Origin: Candidatus Omnitrophota bacterium
Lineage (GTDB): Bacteria; Ratteibacteria; UBA8468; B48-G9; JAFGKM01
Direction: 5' to 3'
Assembly: GCA_023818645.1 (NCBI GenBank)
Contig: JAMWCJ010000012.1
Coordinates: forward strand, 1-32,754
Length of the DNA: 32,754 bases
The notes under the pieces were generated by a model. That model did not search any database and was not told the DNA's origin. It was given only the letters and a program-made list of their open reading frames with translations. The number at the start of each line of letters is the position of its first letter. Position 1 is the stretch's first letter. Below are positions 8,429 through 16,308 of the stretch, in pieces. The translations under genes were made by a program, and so were the position numbers.

Positions 8429-9129
8429 TAAAATAAAATTCTACTACAATTTTCACATTGAATAATTTCTTTTTTCTTTTTTACTTTTTCTACTAAAAAA
8501 GTAGGAAGTTTCATATAACATCCACTACATATTCCATTTTCAATTTTTACTACAGCTATTTTATCTTTTTTTGATTCTCTTATTTTTTCATATAAAACAT
8601 ACATTTTGTAATCTATATCTTTAACAATATCTTCCCTCTCTCTTTTTTTTAGTTCTACTTCTATCTTTAAATTTTCTATCTTTTTTTTCTCTTCTTCTAT
8701 AATTTTTGAAACTTTTTCTTTTGCTTTTTTTAATTCTTCTTCTAAAATTTTTAATTTTTTTAACACATCGTCTTCTTTTTCCATTAGTAAAAGTATATCA
8801 TCTTCAATTTCAGAAATTTTTTTCTTATTATTTGCAATTTCTATTAAAAGAGCTTCATACTCTTTATTATCTTTTACTCCATCAAGTTTTTTATTCAAAT
8901 TTTTTAATTCTTCTTCATAACTTTTAACTTCAAGTTCCCTTTCTCTTCTATCAAGTTGTATTTTTCTTAAATCTTCTTTCTGAATTTTAATCTGGTTTTC
9001 AATATCTTCAATTTCTTTGTTTAATATTTTAACTTTTTCAGGAAACAAATCTATTTCTATCTGTCTTTTCAATATTTCATTATCAAGTCCTTGAAGTTGC
9101 AGAAGTTTTTCTATTTCTTCAGCAATCAT
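8428..9129 (-). CDS. Zinc-ribbon coiled-coil protein (DUF164/zf-RING_7 family)
   Basis: 233-aa protein. Residues 1 to about 190 form a long, highly charged antiparallel coiled coil rich in Lys and Glu. The C-terminus is a four-cysteine zinc ribbon: CSGC about 33 residues from the end and CENC near the end, followed by SRILF. This is the layout of the C4-type zinc-ribbon family that includes Helicobacter FlgZ/HP0958 and chlamydial CdsZ. The molecular role is not settled across the family, so I give no function. AAAGGA precedes the ATG at 9129. It is followed directly by rnhA and rnpB and separated from the heptose kinase gene by 41 nt. Confidence 0.85.
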   Translation of the reverse strand: MIAEEIEKLLQLQGLDNEILKRQIEIDLFPEKVKILNKEIEDIENQIKIQKEDLRKIQLDRRERELEVKSYEEELKNLNKKLDGVKDNKEYEALLIEIANNKKKISEIEDDILLLMEKEDDVLKKLKILEEELKKAKEKVSKIIEEEKKKIENLKIEVELKKREREDIVKDIDYKMYVLYEKIRESKKDKIAVVKIENGICSGCYMKLPTFLVEKVKKKKEIIQCENCSRILF

Positions 9130-9170
9130 TTTTTTCCTTTCAAGTTTTCAATTTTGTTATTATAAACTTT

Positions 9171-10190
9171 TCATTTTATTTTTTCAACAAAAAAATTTTT
9201 ATAATTATTTTTAAAGAAGTTAATAAATTCTTTTTGATTTGTTGTTGCTGTCCCGATTTTACCAACAACAATTCCAGCAGCAAAATTTGAAACGATTGCA
9301 CTTTCTAAAACATCGTTACTTACACATAAATAGAGTGAAAATATAGCACAAATAGTATCTCCCGCTCCTGTGACATCATAAACCTCTTTTGCAATTGAAG
9401 GTATATGATATATTTCACTTTTATTTTTAAAAACAATCATACCATCTTTCCCAAGAGTTATTATTAGATTTTTAGATTTTAAAAAATTTAAAATCTCAAT
9501 TCCTGTTTCAATAATACCTTTGAAATCCTTTACATTAATTTTCCCAATTCCTAAAATTGCTTCGTTTTTGTTAGGAGTTATACAGAAAATATCCTTATAA
9601 AATTTAAAATGTTCAGGTTTTGGATCTACAATTATTCTTTTTTTAAATTTTTTTAAAAATTCAATAATATTTTTTGTTATTAAACCTTTTCCATAATCAG
9701 ATACAACAATAATTTCTATTTGATCAATTTTTTTTAAAATAATTTTTTTTATTTCTTCTTCTTCCTTTTTACTTAATTCTTCAATTTTTTCTCTATCAAT
9801 GCGAACTATTTGCTGATTTTTTGCAATTATTCTTGTTTTAACAATTGTAGGGACATCTCTTTCAAGAAGGAAAAATTCTATTTTTTTATCAGAGAGTAAA
9901 TTTTCTAAAATTTTACTATTTTCATCCTTTCCAGTTGATGAAATTAAAAAAATATCTCCACCCATATCTTTTATGTTTACCGAGGTATTTCCTGCTCCTC
10001 CAAGGGAGAACATCTCGTTTTTTACTTCAACTACTGGAACAGGTGCTTCTGGCGATATTCTTTTCACATCTCCAAAAATATAATGGTCAAGAATAATATC
10101 TCCAATTAATAGAATTTTTTTTGAAGAGAAATTTTTGAAGTTTTTTTTAATTTTTCCAATATCTAAAATTCTTTCAAGATTCAATCTCAT
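9171..10190 (-). CDS. hldA: D-glycero-beta-D-manno-heptose-7-phosphate kinase (HldA/RfaE1)
   Basis: PfkB-family (ribokinase-like) sugar kinase that phosphorylates heptose-7-phosphate to the 1,7-bisphosphate for ADP-heptose, a precursor of the LPS inner core. The N-terminal block LIGDIILDHYIFGDVKRISPEAP (29-51) and LGGAGNTSVN (63-72) are distinctive for the RfaE kinase domain rather than generic PfkB kinases. The catalytic signature DVTGAGDT has the base aspartate at D278. At 339 aa it carries only the kinase domain; the nucleotidyltransferase half found in E. coli HldE is absent and must be encoded elsewhere. The ATG at 10190 lies 6 nt after the upstream stop and has no visible ribosome site. 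Confidence 0.9.
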   Translation of the reverse strand: MRLNLERILDIGKIKKNFKNFSSKKILLIGDIILDHYIFGDVKRISPEAPVPVVEVKNEMFSLGGAGNTSVNIKDMGGDIFLISSTGKDENSKILENLLSDKKIEFFLLERDVPTIVKTRIIAKNQQIVRIDREKIEELSKKEEEEIKKIILKKIDQIEIIVVSDYGKGLITKNIIEFLKKFKKRIIVDPKPEHFKFYKDIFCITPNKNEAILGIGKINVKDFKGIIETGIEILNFLKSKNLIITLGKDGMIVFKNKSEIYHIPSIAKEVYDVTGAGDTICAIFSLYLCVSNDVLESAIVSNFAAGIVVGKIGTATTNQKEFINFFKNNYKNFFVEKIK

Positions 10191-10196
10191 ATTAAT

Positions 10197-12125
10197 TTAT
10201 ATCCAGAAAATTGAATTTCCCTGTTTTCCTGTAAATAAATCAATTATAAACCAGACACCAGCACAAGTATAAAGACCTAATGGTAAGCCAAGGAAAAAGT
10301 ATTTAAATTTATTATAAATTTGAACACCACCATATTTTAAAATAAGTTTCTTTATAAGCCATACAACAAATATTGAAAACCAAAGTTGATCCATAAGCCA
10401 AACAGGCCCTATTAAAAATCCAATTGGATGTAATGGCCACCAGAGGAAATTTTGTCTTGCAAAAATTAAAATACCCATTGTAAAAAAACCAATTCCTCTA
10501 CTTATCCATCCTATTTTATTAGATATAGTCGGGTTTTTTATTAAATCACTTGCATATTTATAAGGCGCTTGAGGACCTCCAACAAAATACCAGTTATTTA
10601 AATTAATTCCACCATATCTATAAGCAAGTTTTAATTCTAAAGTCAATGTAGTGATTATATTTATAAAAATTGCAAGAAATAAAAACCAGAAAAAGGGTCT
10701 TCTATTAGATTCTGATTCTTCCACTATTTTAAGTGACATTGAAGTTGAAGCAAGTGGAAAAGTTCTTAAATCAGCAGCATATATATATGTTAATGCAAGA
10801 GCAAGAATTGTAAACGGAGTAAGATTTTTTGAACCAAACATTGAAATAATTTGAACAGATGCAATTGTTGTTGCTACCATTGTTGGAATTCCACCTTCAC
10901 AAACAATTCTTGTTAAAGTTAACCAGATTACAAAAGCAAATATTAGGAATAAAACTGCTATATACCACTTCATTCCAGAAAAAGTTAACCATAAAATCAT
11001 AAATAAAGAACCAAAAATAATTCCCCAGAAAGAACTTTTATAAGATAAGATTTCTCCACTATCGTCAATTTTTTTATTCATTGCTCCAGAAAAAACATCC
11101 TTCAAATGGTATCGCCACAAAAATAAACTATAACCAACCATCATTATCATTGCTCCCATTCCAAGATGAGCAAATATTGCTTCTCCAGAACAACCATAAA
11201 TTCCAACATTTTCAGTACTTGCTATTCCTGCAATATTGAATATCCCTCTTATAATTTTAAAAAGTAAATTGAAAAACCATAAAGAAAATGCAACATCAAG
11301 ATTTACAAAATAAACAAAGCCAATTACTGGAAAACTTGTTCTAAATATAAGGTTTAATGTATTTCTAAATATAGGAATGCTTTTTACAAGTTGAATTTGA
11401 GGGACTGCAGAAAAATAGAAATGGAAAGCATTAATTGTTCCTATAATAAAGGCAATTGAAAAACCAAACCACATAAGTGGGTTTTTGAAAAAACTTGGTA
11501 AGATTCCTTTATTTTCTTCAACCATTTCCTTAGGTAAAATTGTTAATGGATACACAAGTTTTTCTCTTTCAGCCCATTGTTTTCTTAAAATGGAAGCAAT
11601 ACAAATCATAACAAAATAAAGAATGAGAATGAAAGGAATCCAGTAAAGTAAAGGCAAGATCCAAACTTTCCATGGTATTGGCATTCCTTTAGGTAACCCT
11701 TCATAAAAATATTTTACTGCTTCTTTATCAGTTACAAAAAGAACCTTTTTTAAATAAGGAATTAATAATTTATCCCATTCATTTTGAGGACTTGAGTAAT
11801 AAAAAGGAGCAGAAATTATAGGCAATATCTGACTTCCAAAACCCATTTCCGTAACAGAAGAAGCAACAAGCATCATTGAATAAACAACAAGCAATTCACC
11901 AGGAGTAAAAGCGATATTCTTTTTAATCTTTCTCTTAAACAATTTTAAAATAGAATTGATTAAGAAAACAAATATGAAAAATATAAAGATTGCTCCGCAT
12001 GGCATATGATCAATAGCCATATATGAAGCATGGACTACATCTGTTGAATAATGATCAATAAAAGCAACAAGTATTGAAAGAAGAATGCCTAAAATAAAAC
12101 TTCTTTTTGTAAAAAATGTATTCAT
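10197..12125 (-). CDS. Polytopic membrane protein, DUF6785/OPT-like family
   Basis: 642-aa integral membrane protein with about a dozen or more hydrophobic segments spread along its length. Recognisable stretches include TPGELLVVYSMMLVASSVTEMGF near residues 73-95, a glycine-rich HLGMGAMIMMVGYSLFLWRYHLKDVF segment and a C-terminal run WWPLHPIGFLIGPVW. These fit the uncharacterised DUF6784/DUF6785 proteins seen in Planctomycetes, Armatimonadetes and similar lineages, which I recall as distant relatives of oligopeptide (OPT) transporters. The substrate is unknown. The ATG overlaps the gatA stop by 4 nt (ATGA), so the two are coupled. No ATPase or binding-protein gene is adjacent, which fits a secondary transporter. 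Confidence 0.7.
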   Translation of the reverse strand: MNTFFTKRSFILGILLSILVAFIDHYSTDVVHASYMAIDHMPCGAIFIFFIFVFLINSILKLFKRKIKKNIAFTPGELLVVYSMMLVASSVTEMGFGSQILPIISAPFYYSSPQNEWDKLLIPYLKKVLFVTDKEAVKYFYEGLPKGMPIPWKVWILPLLYWIPFILILYFVMICIASILRKQWAEREKLVYPLTILPKEMVEENKGILPSFFKNPLMWFGFSIAFIIGTINAFHFYFSAVPQIQLVKSIPIFRNTLNLIFRTSFPVIGFVYFVNLDVAFSLWFFNLLFKIIRGIFNIAGIASTENVGIYGCSGEAIFAHLGMGAMIMMVGYSLFLWRYHLKDVFSGAMNKKIDDSGEILSYKSSFWGIIFGSLFMILWLTFSGMKWYIAVLFLIFAFVIWLTLTRIVCEGGIPTMVATTIASVQIISMFGSKNLTPFTILALALTYIYAADLRTFPLASTSMSLKIVEESESNRRPFFWFLFLAIFINIITTLTLELKLAYRYGGINLNNWYFVGGPQAPYKYASDLIKNPTISNKIGWISRGIGFFTMGILIFARQNFLWWPLHPIGFLIGPVWLMDQLWFSIFVVWLIKKLILKYGGVQIYNKFKYFFLGLPLGLYTCAGVWFIIDLFTGKQGNSIFWI

Positions 12126-13567
12126 TTATCTCCTCCTTTCAATTCATTTTCAAGTTTATAAGAAAGATTTAAAAGAATTTCTTCTTTAAAATAAGGACTT
12201 ATAAATTGAACACCAATTGGCAATTTGTTTGAAGAAAAACTACAGGGTATATTTATTGCAGGAAGACCAGTAAGGTTAACATTTACAGTAAAAATGTCAG
12301 AAAGATACATTTTTAATGGGTCGTCTTTTTTTTCTCCTAATTTAAACGGAAGTTCAGGAGTTGTTGGAGTCAATATTATATCTACTTTTTTAAACGCTTG
12401 CTCAAAATCATTTTTAATTAATGTTCTTACTTTCTGTGCTTTTAAATAGTATGCTTCATAGTAACCCGAAGATAAAACATAGGTTCCAAGTATAATTCTC
12501 CTTTTTACTTCTTCTCCAAAACCTTCTCCCCTTGTTTTCATATACATTTCCATTAAATTCTCATAATTTTTACTTCTATATCCATACTTTACACCGTCAA
12601 ACCTTGCAAGATTTGAACTTGCTTCTGCTGTTGCTATTATATAATAAGTTGCAATTCCATAATCAGTATGGGGTAGAGATATTTCTTCAATTATCATTCC
12701 TCTCTCTTCCAGAATTTTTAAAATTTCAAAAATTTTTTCTCTAATTTCTTTATCTATCCCTCCAACAAAATATTCCTTAGGTATCCCAATCTTTAATTTA
12801 CCTAAATCTTTATTTAAGAACTCAAGATAGTCACAAACTTCAATATCAACACTTGTAGAATCCATTTTATCTTTTCCACTTATAATTTTGAGTAATAATG
12901 CATTGTCCTTTACATTTTTTGTTATAGGTCCGATCTGGTCAAGAGAAGAAGCAAAAGCAATTAAACCATATCTTGAAACTCTGCCATAGGTAGGTTTTAT
13001 CCCTACAACTCCACAGAAAGCGCTTGGCTGTCTTATTGAACCTCCTGTATCTGAACCAAGAGATGCAAAACATAAATTGGAAGCAACACTGGCTGTAGAA
13101 CCTCCCGAAGAACCACCTGGAACTCTTTCAAGATTGTGAGGATTTCTTGTTGGGCCAAAAGCAGAATTTTCTGTTGAGGAACCAAAAGCAAATTCATCCA
13201 TATTTGTCTTGCCAATTATAATCGCTCCTTTTTCTTTTAACCTTTCAATTACAGTAGCATCATATGGAGGAATAAAATTTTCAAGGATTTTTGAAGCACA
13301 TGTTGTTGGTATCCCTTTTGTGCATATATTGTCTTTAATTGAGATTGGTATTCCTTCAAGTTCCTTCAAATCTTCTCCTTTTTCTATCTTCTCATCTACC
13401 CTTTTTGCTTGGTCAATCGCTTTCTCATTTATATAAAGGTAAGAATGAATATCCTTATCTCTCCTATAAATTTCTTCAAGTAACAATGATACAACTTCAG
13501 ATGGTTTAACCTCCTTTTTTTTATATAATTCTTTCAATTGAAAAATCCCAAGTTTAAGTATCTCCAT
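12122..13567 (-). CDS. gatA: Asp-tRNA(Asn)/Glu-tRNA(Gln) amidotransferase subunit A
   Basis: Amidase-signature subunit of GatCAB, which frees ammonia from glutamine to convert mischarged Glu-tRNA(Gln) or Asp-tRNA(Asn). The Ser-cisSer-Lys triad is clear: K78 in ISIKDNI, S153 in PGGSSGGS and S177 in GSDTGGSIRQ, one residue off the Staphylococcus numbering. DEFAFGSSTENSAFGPTRNP is also strongly GatA-like, against a generic amidase. 481 aa is normal. gatB and gatC are not in the window. The ATG at 13567 lies 23 nt after the preceding restriction gene, with only a weak AGG upstream. It overlaps the next gene by 4 nt. Confidence 0.93.
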   Translation of the reverse strand: MEILKLGIFQLKELYKKKEVKPSEVVSLLLEEIYRRDKDIHSYLYINEKAIDQAKRVDEKIEKGEDLKELEGIPISIKDNICTKGIPTTCASKILENFIPPYDATVIERLKEKGAIIIGKTNMDEFAFGSSTENSAFGPTRNPHNLERVPGGSSGGSTASVASNLCFASLGSDTGGSIRQPSAFCGVVGIKPTYGRVSRYGLIAFASSLDQIGPITKNVKDNALLLKIISGKDKMDSTSVDIEVCDYLEFLNKDLGKLKIGIPKEYFVGGIDKEIREKIFEILKILEERGMIIEEISLPHTDYGIATYYIIATAEASSNLARFDGVKYGYRSKNYENLMEMYMKTRGEGFGEEVKRRIILGTYVLSSGYYEAYYLKAQKVRTLIKNDFEQAFKKVDIILTPTTPELPFKLGEKKDDPLKMYLSDIFTVNVNLTGLPAINIPCSFSSNKLPIGVQFISPYFKEEILLNLSYKLENELKGGDK

Positions 13568-13590
13568 TTTAATAACCTATTTTTTCAAAT

Positions 13591-14268
13591 TCAATATGCA
13601 ACCTCATTTCCAAACCAAATTAAATTATTTCCAACAATAGAATTTAAGTTTGAATTAATTCCAATATTCTCTGTAAAATATAATTGAAGGTGAACTTCAT
13701 ATGATCTTTTTTGCATTTGTAAATTGCAGATTTTTGATAATACATTAAAGTTAAAATCTCTGGCACAAGGATAATTCTGTTGATATTGTGTAGTTATTAT
13801 CTTTCTGTTATTTCTATCCCAATCAAAACCACCAGTAAATTGAGAATTTGCAATTGGTCTTCCTCTATTTTTATTTCTTATCATATCTATCAATCTTTGT
13901 GCTTCCCATGGAAGTAATGGAGTGCAACCTCTTTTCCCCTTTAATTTTCTATAGATTAAACTCCATTGAATTTCAGTTGCATATACAGGAAGTTTGTCTA
14001 ATACTTCCCATTCTGGAACACCTTCTGAATATACTTCAAAAGATTCAAGGGTCTCGCGAGTCATCTCTGCCCATAAAATGTCATCCAAAATTAAGTCTAT
14101 GTCTCTATCCGAATTGGGAAATCTATCGTCAGCGTTTGGGATAAGTCCGGTTTCTCCCCAATCTAATTCTATTTTCTTCTTGCCGTCATAAAAGGAGTAG
14201 TAATGATCTCCCTCTTCACCGATTTTATGATAAACTACGACTTTGTCATTCCGTCTTAGTGTTTTCAT
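13591..14268 (-). CDS. Restriction-associated protein, nuclease-less relative of the preceding gene product
   Basis: 225-aa protein I cannot assign to a named family. It resembles the N-terminal part of the neighbouring 346-aa restriction protein. QWSLIYRKLKGKRG at 101-114, with EAQRLIDMIRNKN at 122-134, matches VWFYRKIQGARG and EAAEALIELLVKIN there. The last residues NNLIWFGNEVAY (214-225) match EDLEWFANNVPY at 225-236 of the partner. It then stops exactly where the partner's PD-(D/E)xK nuclease domain begins. The ATG overlaps the upstream stop by 4 nt (ATGA). A sampled line reads 40% G+C, above the roughly 25% seen in gatA. It could be a DNA-recognition subunit or a truncated duplicate. Confidence 0.6.
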   Translation of the reverse strand: MKTLRRNDKVVVYHKIGEEGDHYYSFYDGKKKIELDWGETGLIPNADDRFPNSDRDIDLILDDILWAEMTRETLESFEVYSEGVPEWEVLDKLPVYATEIQWSLIYRKLKGKRGCTPLLPWEAQRLIDMIRNKNRGRPIANSQFTGGFDWDRNNRKIITTQYQQNYPCARDFNFNVLSKICNLQMQKRSYEVHLQLYFTENIGINSNLNSIVGNNLIWFGNEVAY

Positions 14269-15305
14269 ATTTCTATTACTTCAAATAAAATATCGCCATT
14301 TTTAACTTCGTACTTCACAAATTTAATTCCTCTGTCACTAAAATCACTATTTTTAGCCTTTACCTTAGCCCTTTTATTAAAGTTAAATGCTATCAAAATA
14401 GGTTGGACTGTTTCGATTTCGCTCTCTGCAAGCCTTCCAGCAACCCATTTAGAGTATTCAATAAGTTGGGAAACATCATTAACATCACAAGTATCGCGCT
14501 TTAATTCTACGACACTGAACTTATATCTTAGAGGAAAACCCGTATATTTAATATTTTTGTGATAGCAGAGAATATCAATATTTTTCTTCGTAACATGATA
14601 AGGAACATTGTTAGCAAACCATTCCAAATCTTCAGTTGGACCAAAGACTTCTCTTAAATCCGTTCGTTGAGGGTTATCAATGTTAGCAATTAACCAAGCC
14701 CGCAAAATGTCTTCTAACTTAACTCTTCCATTCTGACTTAATCTCTCTAAAGGTAGCTTTATTGGGACTTTATTCCTTGATGGATAATTTCCTATATTTG
14801 CTGGGTTATTAATAGCATTTCCATTTATTTTTACAAGCAATTCTATAAGTGCTTCTGCTGCTTCAGGATTGATAGTATTGATACCTCTTGCTCCTTGAAT
14901 CTTTCTGTAAAACCACACCCAAAATTTTGATTCATACTCTTTTGTAGAAAAAAGATAATCTTCAGGAACTGGTTGTGGAAAGTAGTTTAAACATTCAATT
15001 TCTACTCTTAATGGCCAAGTTCCATTAACACATCCAATTGGTGTAGGGTCAAAAAATGGTTCACTTGCAATTTTGTATATGCCATGGAATCCTACCTGTC
15101 GTTCATAAAGAAAAACCACATCCCCAATTCGTGTACCTAAAATATCGCCTATCATTCCAAAATATGGCTTCTTGCTGTTATTTAAACTTTCATTAATTAC
15201 ATCATCAAACCTATTTGGAATTCCTTTGATTCCTACTCCCCAAAAACTGTTATCTCTGACTACAGGGAAAGTATCTTTATCAGTTATAAAAACATGAGCT
15301 CTCAT
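14265..15305 (-). CDS. Putative type II restriction endonuclease (EVE/PUA-like plus PD-(D/E)xK)
   Basis: 346-aa protein read as the nuclease of a restriction-modification cassette. The N-terminus (FITDKDTFPVV, then RIGDVVFLYERQVGFHGIYKIASEPFFD at 59-86) has the look of an EVE/PUA-like nucleic-acid-binding domain. A helical linker region carries FYRKIQGARG (132-141). The C-terminal part has D244 (NIDILCYH), E267 and K269 (SVVELKRD) and QLIEY at 280-284, the order D...ExK...QxxxY seen in RecB- and NucS-type nucleases. The ATG sits 26 nt inside the methyltransferase gene behind GAGAGGA. The specificity cannot be read from the sequence. Assignment as the R subunit rests on this motif set and on tight linkage to the methyltransferase. 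Confidence 0.68.
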   Translation of the reverse strand: MRAHVFITDKDTFPVVRDNSFWGVGIKGIPNRFDDVINESLNNSKKPYFGMIGDILGTRIGDVVFLYERQVGFHGIYKIASEPFFDPTPIGCVNGTWPLRVEIECLNYFPQPVPEDYLFSTKEYESKFWVWFYRKIQGARGINTINPEAAEALIELLVKINGNAINNPANIGNYPSRNKVPIKLPLERLSQNGRVKLEDILRAWLIANIDNPQRTDLREVFGPTEDLEWFANNVPYHVTKKNIDILCYHKNIKYTGFPLRYKFSVVELKRDTCDVNDVSQLIEYSKWVAGRLAESEIETVQPILIAFNFNKRAKVKAKNSDFSDRGIKFVKYEVKNGDILFEVIEI

Positions 15306-16308
15306 AATATCCTCTCTTTAATACTTCATTCATACAGTAAAAACCTAAAGGTATCCATTCACCTTTAGAATATTTATCTCCAATTACTAAAACCAAATAT
15401 CGCCCTTTTTCTAAATAAGGAGTTGCATTATCTACTACATCTCCGAACATCTTCAAAAATTCTTCAATACTCTTTGCATTTGAAAGGTCTCTTTCATCTT
15501 TTGAAAATTTAATAATATTATGATAAGGGGGGTGCATAATAAGAAGTTGAACTTGTTTTATTCCATATTTATCTAAAATTTCTTTTATATTGATTGTCCT
15601 ACTATCTCCTACAATTACTTCACTCACTACATTACTTTTATTTTCTTCTTTTTCAATCAGTTCAATTGCTTTCTGTGCTACCTCTTTATTCAATTCTATT
15701 CCTAATCCATTCCTGCCCAATCTTCTGCACTCAATTAAGGTTGTTCCACTTCCAACAAATGTATCTAAAACCCATTCGCCCTTTTTGGTATATCTCATCA
15801 TCATTTGATGAGGAATTTGAGGGACAAAATTTCCCCAATACCAACCAAGATGAACTCCTGAAGTATCTCTTTTGTTCAATATCCACAAACTGTCAGTTAT
15901 AATTTCATCATATTCTTTCCATCTTAAAAGATTTATATCATTAATTTTTCCTGTCTTTATTTTTGCCACTGTTTTCTTTAATCTATTTAAATAATACAAT
16001 GCCCTTTCCTTGGTTTGTGATTTTATAATCTGGTCTAATTCTGAAACTAAAATACTTTTTTTCATCTTAAATGTATCGCCCTCATTTTCTATATTCATAA
16101 TTCCCAAAGTATCATTTTTAAATGAAAGAATAATAGATTTTAGATTTTCTATTTTTTGTTTAAGTTTTTCTAATTCTTTTATATTTAAAAGTTGGTGTAA
16201 AAAAGTAATAAACCTTTCTTTATTTATTACAACAACTCCATCTTCTGAAACAACCTCTTCAATTTTAAACAGAGTGTTCAAACTATCTTCATTTTTTTTA
16301 TATCTCAT
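15280..16308 (-). CDS. DNA adenine/cytosine-N4 methyltransferase (restriction-modification)
   Basis: 342-aa SAM-dependent amino-methyltransferase. Residues 1-120 are mostly helical and lysine/glutamate rich. The catalytic part has a motif X-like stretch PQIPHQMMMRYT (163-174), the SAM loop DTFVGSGTT (182-190) and the catalytic motif IV as MHPPYHNIIKF (258-268), with His in place of the usual Asp, Asn or Ser. The order X-I-IV rules out the beta class. N6-adenine and N4-cytosine cannot be told apart here. The C-terminus ends soon after a motif VIII-like block (GFYCMNEVLKRGYY) and may be short. The ATG overlaps the upstream stop by 4 nt (ATGA) behind AAGGA. The two restriction genes follow. Confidence 0.83.
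   Translation of the reverse strand: MRYKKNEDSLNTLFKIEEVVSEDGVVVINKERFITFLHQLLNIKELEKLKQKIENLKSIILSFKNDTLGIMNIENEGDTFKMKKSILVSELDQIIKSQTKERALYYLNRLKKTVAKIKTGKINDINLLRWKEYDEIITDSLWILNKRDTSGVHLGWYWGNFVPQIPHQMMMRYTKKGEWVLDTFVGSGTTLIECRRLGRNGLGIELNKEVAQKAIELIEKEENKSNVVSEVIVGDSRTINIKEILDKYGIKQVQLLIMHPPYHNIIKFSKDERDLSNAKSIEEFLKMFGDVVDNATPYLEKGRYLVLVIGDKYSKGEWIPLGFYCMNEVLKRGYYESSCFYN

Noticed and set aside
15280-15340. Possible frameshift at the end of the methyltransferase gene
   Set aside because: The downstream gene has its own ATG with GAGAGGA in the overlap, and no motif of a longer methyltransferase end is found in the other frames.
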